From assembly GCA_947085035.1 (NCBI GenBank), contig CAMTUW010000017.1, positions 1 through 64,000 on the forward strand: a DNA stretch of 64,000 nt, given 5' to 3'. A model generated the notes under the pieces. That model ran no database searches. It was not told the DNA's origin and saw nothing but the letters and a program-made list of their open reading frames with translations. The stretch comes from CAMTUW01 sp947085035. Lineage in GTDB: Bacteria > Actinomycetota > Coriobacteriia > Anaerosomatales > PHET01. Both the position numbers and the translations under genes were made by a program. Below, one piece after another: positions 58,110-64,000 of this stretch (position 1 is the first letter of the stretch; the number at the start of each line of letters is the position of its first letter).

Positions 58110-60194
58110 CTAGTGTCCTTCCGCACGTACTTTCTGGTATGCGTCGACGAGTCGTTTCTGGACGTCCCCGGGAACCGGTTCGTACGAGTCGATCGAGATG
58201 GTGTACCCGCCCGTTCCGCTCGAGATGGAACGCAGGTGTGGCGAGTAGTGCACGACCTCTGCGTAGGGCGCTTGGACCTTGATGAGCTGGATGCCCGCAT
58301 CGGGCGAGTCCATCCCCAGCACGCGCCCTCGGATCGAGCTGATGTCGCCCATGATCGCGCCGGCGTATGCGTCGGGAACGGTGATCATCATCGTGGCGAT
58401 AGGTTCAAGGATGATCGGATCGGCCTTCTCGGCAGCGGCTCGAAAAGCGATGCGCGCGGCCGTCTTGAACGCGATCTCAGATGAGTCGACGGCGTGGTAC
58501 GAACCGTCATAGACAGCGACTTTCACGTCAAACACCGGGTAGCCGGCGATGACGCCTTGGGTCATCGTGTCTTGAACGCCCCTGTCGACGTGCGGGATGA
58601 AGCCCTTCGGTATCTTGCCCCCCACGATCTGGTCAAGGAACTGGTATCCCGCACCGGGATTCGGCTCGACGCGCAGCCAGCAGTCGCCGAACTGTCCGGA
58701 TCCACCGGTCTGCTTCTTATGGCGACCCTGCGCACTCGCTGTCGAACGTACCGTCTCGCGGTAGGCGATGCGCACGCTCTCGGTCTCGGCCTCGACATGG
58801 AAACGGTCGTGCAGCCGGGAGATCACGACGTCGATCGCGGCATCGCCCATGCCCGAAAGCACCGTCTGGTGGGTCTCCTCGTCACGTCTGAGGTGCAGCG
58901 AGGCGTCCTCGTCTACGATCGACTTGAGCGCAGTGCCGAGCTTGTCCTCGTCGGCCTTCGTCTTGGCGACGACGGCCACGGGATACAGGGGCTCCGGCAG
59001 GGGCAGCGCGTCAAACGTGACCCCGCCCTTTGCTGATAGCGTGTCATTGGTGAAGGTGTCGGAAAGCTTTGTGAGAACGGCGATGTCGCCAGCGGGGGCA
59101 CCGCTGATGTCGGTGGTCTCCTTGCCGGTCATCTTGAAGACGTGCGAGACGCGCTCCTTCTTGCCGGTGCGGGAGTTGACGACCTCGGTGTTGGGCGTGA
59201 GCGTCCCTGAGACGACCTTGACGAACGACAGCCTGCCCACGTAGGGGTCCGAGAGCGTCTTGAAGACGTGACCGGAGAAATCGCCTTCGACCGAGAACGG
59301 CACTTCCTGGCCGTCCACGGTGTGCATCGGGCCGTGAGCCGTTGGCTCGGGAAAGAAGGTGACGATCTCGTCCATGAGGTCTTCGACCCCCTGAAGCGTG
59401 AGCGCGGAGCCGACGAACACGGGAATGACTTTGGACTGAGCGATGGCCAGACCGAGCAACTTCTCGAGATCCTCCTGAGTCAGAGGCTCCCCCTCGAGGT
59501 ACTTCACCATCAGGTCGTCATCGGCCTCGGCGGTCATGTCGGCTAGTCGCTCGCGCGCGGCTTCAACGGCGGCGAGCATGTCGGCCGGGACATCGAGGAT
59601 GTCTTCGTGATCGTCTTCGTGGTGGTACGCCTTCATGCGGATGATGTCGACGACTCCGCGAAAATCGGCTTCACGACCCATTGGTATCTGAACGGGAACC
59701 ACCCGCTCACCGAACTTCTCGGTAAGCATCGTGATCGCGGCGTCGAAGTCGGCGTGCTCCTTGTCCATCCGGTTGACGAACACCGAGCGAGCGATGCCCA
59801 TCTGACCGGCGATGCGCCACAGGTGGGCGGTCTGTACTTGCGGGCCCGCCACCGCATCGACGACGAAGAGCGCCATCTCCGCCGCTTCCATGCCGGCGAT
59901 CGCGTCGCCGATGAAGTCGACGTATCCGGGGGTGTCGATGAGGTTGATCTTAACGCCGTCGTGAACGACGGGGGCCATCGAGAGATTGATGGTCATCTTG
60001 CGCTTGATCTCTTCAGAGTCGTAGTCGAGAGTGCTCTGGCCAGCATCGACCGATCCAAGCCGTTTGGTGACCCCTGACAGATGGAGCATCGCCTCGGCCA
60101 GCGTGGTCTTACCGGCTCCGCCGTGTCCCACAAGGACGACGTTGCGGACCTTGTCAGTGCTCGGTGCTCCCAAGTACATCGCCTCCTCAGACAT
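58110..60194 (-). CDS. EF-G-like translation GTPase (FusA2-type paralogue)
   Basis: A five-domain translational GTPase of 694 residues. P loop GHGGAGKTTL differs from the EF-G AHIDAGKTT; switch I reads EEIKRKMTINLS instead of the ERGITI of canonical EF-G; DTPGYVDF and NRMDKEHAD (G4) are present. Domains II-V follow with the GxxxAGGIKIPK-like GKIPKGFIPHVDRGV loop and a family C terminus. This is the divergent EF-G2/FusA2 group, whose members do not all translocate. The start is unsure: ATG 60194, ATG 60179 or TTG 60173; AGGAGG lies at 60190-60185. It is not near str-operon ribosomal genes, as expected for a paralogue. Confidence 0.9.
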   Translation of the reverse strand: MSEEAMYLGAPSTDKVRNVVLVGHGGAGKTTLAEAMLHLSGVTKRLGSVDAGQSTLDYDSEEIKRKMTINLSMAPVVHDGVKINLIDTPGYVDFIGDAIAGMEAAEMALFVVDAVAGPQVQTAHLWRIAGQMGIARSVFVNRMDKEHADFDAAITMLTEKFGERVVPVQIPMGREADFRGVVDIIRMKAYHHEDDHEDILDVPADMLAAVEAARERLADMTAEADDDLMVKYLEGEPLTQEDLEKLLGLAIAQSKVIPVFVGSALTLQGVEDLMDEIVTFFPEPTAHGPMHTVDGQEVPFSVEGDFSGHVFKTLSDPYVGRLSFVKVVSGTLTPNTEVVNSRTGKKERVSHVFKMTGKETTDISGAPAGDIAVLTKLSDTFTNDTLSAKGGVTFDALPLPEPLYPVAVVAKTKADEDKLGTALKSIVDEDASLHLRRDEETHQTVLSGMGDAAIDVVISRLHDRFHVEAETESVRIAYRETVRSTASAQGRHKKQTGGSGQFGDCWLRVEPNPGAGYQFLDQIVGGKIPKGFIPHVDRGVQDTMTQGVIAGYPVFDVKVAVYDGSYHAVDSSEIAFKTAARIAFRAAAEKADPIILEPIATMMITVPDAYAGAIMGDISSIRGRVLGMDSPDAGIQLIKVQAPYAEVVHYSPHLRSISSGTGGYTISIDSYEPVPGDVQKRLVDAYQKVRAEGH

Positions 60195-60374
60195 GTCCGC
60201 GCACCGCCCCATAGCGGCGCACACGTGAAACGCGGAAGGCTTCGACCCGCCCCCGCGGGTTCCTCGCCAGACAAGTCTACCCGTAATGTTCGCGCGTGAG
60301 GCGAGGTAATGAGACATTCAGGGTGTGCGATAGCCTCCGCGGGTTCCTCGCGAGGGCCTCAAAACGGGCAGTCC

Positions 60375-60403
60375 TTATCAGCGGCTGACATCGCTGTTAG
60401 AAT
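60375..60403 (+). promoter_or_regulatory. Promoter of the cyclophilin lipoprotein gene
   Basis: TTATCA (60375-60380) and TAGAAT (60398-60403) are 17 bases apart, about 60 bases before GTG 60465. Confidence 0.5.
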
Positions 60404-60464
60404 CCGGTGAGCGCTGTCTGCGGGCGAGAATGCGCCCGCGACCGACCAAGGAGGTTCGGCCAAC

Positions 60465-61154
60465 GTGAATCCAGGCACTCGCAAACTGTATGTTTCGATG
60501 CTGGCGGCTCTGCTCGCGATCTCGTTCGTGATCGCGGGGTGCGCTGCGCAGCACCAGCCCGTGGAAGAACAGCCGGCGGCGGAACAACCCGCCCCCGAGG
60601 TCACTGAGGAGGCAGGATTGTACACTCCCATCTACAAGCCCAACGGCAAGGAGACCGCGGTCTTCAAGACCAGCAAGGGTGACATCACTGTCAAACTGCT
60701 TGGCACTGATGCCCCGATCCATGTGGGCAACTTCATCGAGCTCGTACGCAAGGGCTTCTACGACGACACGAAGTTCCACCGCTATATCGAGTCGTTCGTC
60801 GTCCAGGGTGGAGACCCCGACACCAAGGATGCCACGACCGAGTTCGTCGCTGAGGAAGGTGCCAAGCCCGATGGTCAAGGCGCCTTCGGCACAGGCGGCC
60901 CCGGATACTTCATCAAGGGTGAATTCGACCTCGAGAAGAACCCGAACAAGCACGTCGAGGGCGCTTTGGGCATGGCGCGCTCGCAAAACCCCGACTCAGC
61001 GGGCTCGCAGTTCTACTTCACGCTGGCCCCGGTTCCCAGTCTCGATGGTGGGTACACGGTCTTCGGTGTCGTCACTAGCGGAATGAACGTTGTGAACAAG
61101 CTGCGTGCGGGCGACGTGATCGAGAAGATCGTCTTGTCTGGCATGACCGAGTAG
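60465..61154 (+). CDS. Cyclophilin-type peptidyl-prolyl isomerase lipoprotein
   Basis: The 229-residue protein has a lipoprotein signal (lipobox VIAGC, Cys about residue 26), an acidic Pro-rich linker, and a cyclophilin domain with VFKTSKGDITVKL, NFIELVRKGFYDDTKFHRYI, FVVQGGDPD, ALGMARSQNPDSAGSQFYFTL and VFGVVTSGMNVVNKL. The Arg and Phe of FHRxIxxFxxQGGD are the catalytic centre. It assists folding of exported proteins on the outside of the membrane. GTG 60465 follows AAGGAGG. A TPR protein gene follows after 14 bases. Confidence 0.93.
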   Translation: MNPGTRKLYVSMLAALLAISFVIAGCAAQHQPVEEQPAAEQPAPEVTEEAGLYTPIYKPNGKETAVFKTSKGDITVKLLGTDAPIHVGNFIELVRKGFYDDTKFHRYIESFVVQGGDPDTKDATTEFVAEEGAKPDGQGAFGTGGPGYFIKGEFDLEKNPNKHVEGALGMARSQNPDSAGSQFYFTLAPVPSLDGGYTVFGVVTSGMNVVNKLRAGDVIEKIVLSGMTE

Positions 61155-61168
61155 GCGCGCCCAGACCC

Positions 61169-62554
61169 GTGGACCATAACAAGTTCCAAGAAGCCAAACA
61201 GGCATACGAGGCCGCTGACTACCGTGCGGCCACGAAGCTCTTCCTTGCCGCCGCCGACAGGGGTGTGGCTGGAAATGGCGCTGCGTATCACATGGCCGCG
61301 AACGCGCTCATGCGTCTGCGCCGCTTTCCGGATGCGGCGATCGTTTACGGGCATGCGCTGCGTGACGACACCTACGACAGGCGCGGGGCCGTCTATGTGA
61401 ACCTCGGGCAGTCGTTGAGCGCGATGGGCGAGTACGCCCAGGCAGCCGCCGCGTTCGAGTCGGCGTTGGCTGAACCCGCCTACCAAGCGCTCTACAAGGC
61501 GTGGCAGGGGCTCGCGGCGACACTGGTCGAGCGTGGGCGAGTGGACGAAGCGGCGAGCGCGTATCACAAAGCGGCGGTCGATCCCGGCAACTCGGATCCC
61601 GGCCGTGCGCTTGTGAATCTCGGACTGTGTTTCATGGGGCTCGGCAGGCCAACCGATGCGGCGGAAGCGTACCGCGCTGCTCTGGGAATCGAAGGGTATC
61701 AGGCCCGAGGTAAAGCGCTTTCGAATCTCGGCATGGCGTACGCCCTGAATGGCGAGCACACCGAGGCGGTCAGGGCTTTTGAGAAGGCCGTCCAACTGCA
61801 CGGTCATCGACTCTCTCCCTCGGCTCAGCAGACGTATGAGGCCGTGCTTGCGTCAATCAGACCCGACACCGAGAAGGTGGAAGGGTGGGAGACGGGCGAC
61901 GTCAGCGGAGCTCGGGAGGTGACCCCGGTCGCTGACGGATGGGCCACAGGTGATCTTGCCGCGCTGTCCGGTGACAGCGTGCCCGCAGTCGTGGGGGGTG
62001 CTGATGATGTCGGTTCGTTCGCCCTTGACGCCTCCGCCGCTGCACGCGATCTCGGCTTCGGTGACGCCGAGGCCGTTACCACGTACTTCAGCATGACCGA
62101 AGATGAGATGCGCGTGCGGGACAACGCCGAGCGTCGCACGCGCAGAGCTGAGGGACGCACCTTCGCTTCCGTTGCACGACGGATCGCTCTCGTGGCGGTC
62201 GCGGGTCTCTTGTTCGCAGGAGCCATCGGTGCTGCGTTCTGGATGGGCTTCGGGTGGCCCACCCAGGAGACAACGACCAAGAGCTTGCTTGAAGCGTATC
62301 GAGCTGGTGAGGATTCGAGTGGGTTCTGGGTCGCGGTACCTGAGAAGGACATCGCCAAGGAGATGGCAAAGGTTCCGCCAGTCGAGTCCTTCGTCGTCTC
62401 CCGGGTTGAGCGCGGCGCATGGACGTCCGCAGTCAGGGTCACCGTGACGCCGAAGAAGGGCGCGGCCCTCCATTACAAGGTGACCCTCTCGCGCGAAGGC
62501 GTGGGATGGAAGGTCTCAGGGATAGACAACGATTGGCGTTCCACCGGCGGCTAG
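61169..62554 (+). CDS. TPR-repeat protein with C-terminal TM and extracytoplasmic domain
   Basis: The 461-residue protein has five or six TPR-like helix pairs (residues about 5-225), a 100-residue polar linker with repeated GW..GD phrases, one TM (about 337-360) and a C-terminal domain of about 100 residues. It does not look like an enzyme. The N-terminal TPR should face the cytoplasm. It may couple cytoplasmic partners to the cyclophilin lipoprotein pathway or to an envelope process. GTG 61169 lies close behind the upstream stop, so it is in the same operon. I do not recognise the family. Confidence 0.75.
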   Translation: MDHNKFQEAKQAYEAADYRAATKLFLAAADRGVAGNGAAYHMAANALMRLRRFPDAAIVYGHALRDDTYDRRGAVYVNLGQSLSAMGEYAQAAAAFESALAEPAYQALYKAWQGLAATLVERGRVDEAASAYHKAAVDPGNSDPGRALVNLGLCFMGLGRPTDAAEAYRAALGIEGYQARGKALSNLGMAYALNGEHTEAVRAFEKAVQLHGHRLSPSAQQTYEAVLASIRPDTEKVEGWETGDVSGAREVTPVADGWATGDLAALSGDSVPAVVGGADDVGSFALDASAAARDLGFGDAEAVTTYFSMTEDEMRVRDNAERRTRRAEGRTFASVARRIALVAVAGLLFAGAIGAAFWMGFGWPTQETTTKSLLEAYRAGEDSSGFWVAVPEKDIAKEMAKVPPVESFVVSRVERGAWTSAVRVTVTPKKGAALHYKVTLSREGVGWKVSGIDNDWRSTGG

Positions 62555-62593
62555 AGAAGCCGTGCGGTTCCGACAGCAAGGAAGGATTCGAAC

Positions 62594-62998
62594 GTGAGCC
62601 AGAAGACCTACATCATGATCAAGCCGGATGCGGTTCGACGCGGATTCGTTGGTCGTATCGTCACCCGCTTCGAGGAGACGGGCCTGAAGATCGAGCGCAT
62701 GGAATATGGACTCGTCACCAGCGATCAGGCTGCAGCGAACTACGCCGAGCATGAGGGCAAGCCATTCTACGAGGGACTTGTTGCCTACATCACCTCCGGC
62801 CCAGTCGTGAAGATGGTGCTGTCCGGCGAGGACGCTGTCGCGGTGTGTCGGAAGCTCATGGGAGTCACGAATCCGGCTCAGGCTGCGCCCGGAACGATTC
62901 GCGGGGATTTCGGTCTGACGCTTGACGAGAACGTGATACACGGTTCGGATTCTCCGGAATCCGCTGCGCGCGAGATGGCTGTCTTCTTCGGCGCGTAG
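62594..62998 (+). CDS. ndk: Nucleoside diphosphate kinase
   Basis: Ndk exchanges the gamma phosphate between nucleoside triphosphates and diphosphates. The 134-residue protein has TYIMIKPDAVRRGFVGRIV at the N terminus, TSGPVVKMVLSGEDAV, and the active-site His in NVIHGSDSPESA. GTG 62594 follows AAGGAAGG. A terminator with stem GGCGGTC/GATCGCC ends the unit at 63053. Confidence 0.97.
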   Translation: MSQKTYIMIKPDAVRRGFVGRIVTRFEETGLKIERMEYGLVTSDQAAANYAEHEGKPFYEGLVAYITSGPVVKMVLSGEDAVAVCRKLMGVTNPAQAAPGTIRGDFGLTLDENVIHGSDSPESAAREMAVFFGA

Positions 62999-63023
62999 TG
63001 TCAACACTCAGGTAGTGGAAGTT

Positions 63024-63053
63024 GGGCGGTCTTCGGATCGCCTTCTTCATTTC
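63024..63053 (+). terminator. Rho-independent terminator of ndk
   Basis: GGCGGTC, loop TTCG and GATCGCC form a 7-bp stem (one G-T pair) followed by TTCTTCATTT. Confidence 0.75.
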
Positions 63054-63146
63054 CGCGGTGGTGCCGCAGTTGGAAGAGCAGGGATAGAGACTGATAAGAC
63101 CCAGGGGGCATCATGGACGCACGCATACGGAATCGAAGGAGCCACC

Positions 63147-63812
63147 ATGCCACCGCGGACAACCGTCGCCTGTGGGGATCCAAAGCACACCTTGCTCACC
63201 GGACGCGCTGAGTCGGTAAGCGACGAGGACCTGCTCGGCGTCCTCGTCGGCGAACAGGGGGCTCGCCACCTCGGCAGTATCATTTCGGGAACCACCACCG
63301 TTCGAGAGGGCCTCTGGCGGCTCTCTCCCGACGAGCTCATCGGCGTGCACGGCGTCGGTCCAGCGGCTGCAGCACGTCTTCTCGCCTGCGTCGAGATGAG
63401 CAGGCGGGCGGGCTGCCCCGGGCGAGAAGCGCGCCCCGTCATCTCAACAGCCGAGGATGTCGTCGCCATCTGTGGACCACAGCTTCGGGGTCTTGATCGG
63501 GAGCATTTCTGGGCGCTCGCACTCACGACCAAGAACCGGTTGCTCAGGATCATCGAGGTGTCAGTAGGGTCACTGAACGCCTCGATCGTGCACCCCAGGG
63601 AGTTGTTCAAAGATGTGCTCAAGGTGTCTGCGGCGTCCGTGATCGTCGTGCACAACCACCCCAGTGGCGATCCCGCACCTAGCGGCGCTGACATCCAACT
63701 GACACGCAGGCTCATGAAGGCGGGAGACGTCTTGGGCGTCGAAGTCCTCGACCACATCATCATCGGCGGAGATGGTGAACACGCGAGTTTGAGAGAGCTC
63801 GGGCTGATGTGA
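63147..63812 (+). CDS. radC: RadC-family (JAMM) DNA repair-associated protein
   Basis: The 221-residue protein has an N-terminal helix-hairpin-helix region (IGVHGVGPAAAARLLACVEMSRR) and a C-terminal JAMM/MPN metal domain with HPRELFKDVLKVSAASVIVVHNHPSGDPAPSGAD, the H-x-H-x7-SxxD motif. RadC is common in bacteria but its cellular role is disputed. GAAGGAGCCACC precedes ATG 63147. In many bacteria the rod-shape genes mreB/mreC follow radC, which fits the start found at the window edge. Confidence 0.95.
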   Translation: MPPRTTVACGDPKHTLLTGRAESVSDEDLLGVLVGEQGARHLGSIISGTTTVREGLWRLSPDELIGVHGVGPAAAARLLACVEMSRRAGCPGREARPVISTAEDVVAICGPQLRGLDREHFWALALTTKNRLLRIIEVSVGSLNASIVHPRELFKDVLKVSAASVIVVHNHPSGDPAPSGADIQLTRRLMKAGDVLGVEVLDHIIIGGDGEHASLRELGLM

Positions 63813-63832
63813 GCCGTTGATGGCCGTTGATG
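63813..63832 (+). repeat. Tandem 10-base repeat after radC
   Basis: GCCGTTGATG occurs twice in direct tandem just after the radC stop. Too short to interpret. Confidence 0.4.
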
Positions 63833-63991
63833 AATCGAAAAGACCTGCTCGCACAGGGTGCTATGGTAGACTTCATCCTACTCAGGCATGCTCGCCCCCG
63901 CTTGAGACGCAGGGTCGTTTTGACGTGCGGTAGGTTCGCCTCATCGGCCATAGGTGCCGTGGGGCGACATCGAGACAGAGATGGAGCGACC

Positions 63992-64000
63992 GTGTCGCTT
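63992..64000 (+). CDS. Possible start of the next gene (edge of window)
   Basis: GTG TCG CTT follows GATGGAGCGACC, a plausible ribosome site. Conserved gene order after radC suggests mreB, but only three codons are visible. Confidence 0.25.

Noticed and set aside
1..64000. CRISPR arrays, insertion sequences, rRNA genes or a replication origin
   Set aside because: No regularly spaced repeats, no transposase-like protein, no rRNA sequence and no DnaA-box cluster were seen.

Overview
The window is a GC-rich bacterial chromosome segment, densely coding in short operons with many overlapping stop/start codons and frequent GTG/TTG starts. Gene content (a UbiD/UbiA/UbiX set of the kind used for menaquinone, RsbU/STAS partner-switching proteins, a small monoheme lipoprotein cytochrome, a membrane-bound [NiFe]-type uptake hydrogenase, HemY-type porphyrin oxidases) suggests an anaerobic or facultative member of the Actinomycetota near the Coriobacteriia. 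That placement is inference; there is no rRNA in the window to test it.

Layout. 1-520: decayed RHS/Hint polymorphic-toxin remnant. 551-5304: sigma-54 regulon core (rpoN, histidine kinase, sigma-54 activator) followed at once by a near-consensus sigma-54 promoter and a small zinc-ribbon membrane protein. 5310-6128: CcdA-like thiol-disulfide transporter whose sigma-70 promoter holds a perfect CsoR/CstR-type palindrome. 6181-17888: RsbU-type phosphatase, STAS-ATPase fusion, lipid-type glycosyltransferase, nitroreductase, HAD hydrolase, membrane phosphodiesterase, ubiD-ubiA-ubiX and a YqhA-like protein. 17992-23122: TM2 protein, small ORF, GT4 glycosyltransferase, three tRNAs, cytochrome c, lipid kinase, RNase D. 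23189-29846: metallopeptidase, xseA-xseB, HIT protein, RACo-like ferredoxin/ASKHA protein, acetyl-CoA synthetase. 30019-35153: hemE-hemH-hemY-hemY haem operon. 35129-37949: inositol phosphatase and transketolase.

37959-43502 (minus strand): hydrogenase operon (small subunit, large subunit, cytochrome b) followed by a radical SAM protein and a maturation protease. The large subunit ends prematurely at an in-frame TGA exactly where the first cysteine of the C-terminal DPCxxCxxH motif should be. Reading continues in frame for 26 codons to a stop abutting the cytochrome b start, and a hairpin with bacterial SECIS geometry lies 10 nt after the TGA. I interpret this as a selenocysteine-containing [NiFeSe] hydrogenase.

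43799-48842: DUF2249 protein, HAD hydrolase, then a 1032-residue FAD/Fe-S/CCG oxidoreductase with a methionine-rich tail, preceded by two more copies of the CsoR/CstR-like operator, and a Crp/Fnr regulator. 48893-55880: b5-like protein, RlmD-type methyltransferase, receiver-PilT fusion, OsmC protein, GT2, PIG-L deacetylase and BshC-like protein (a possible low-molecular-weight thiol cluster). 55968-64000: ferredoxin, plsY, lipid kinase, tRNA-Arg, EF-G paralogue, cyclophilin lipoprotein, TPR membrane protein, ndk, radC and the edge of a downstream gene.

The most notable points are the recoded hydrogenase with its SECIS-like hairpin, the compact sigma-54 circuit with its own promoter, the shared WTACC-N6-GGTAT operator at two redox loci, and the BshC/PIG-L/GT2/OsmC cluster.
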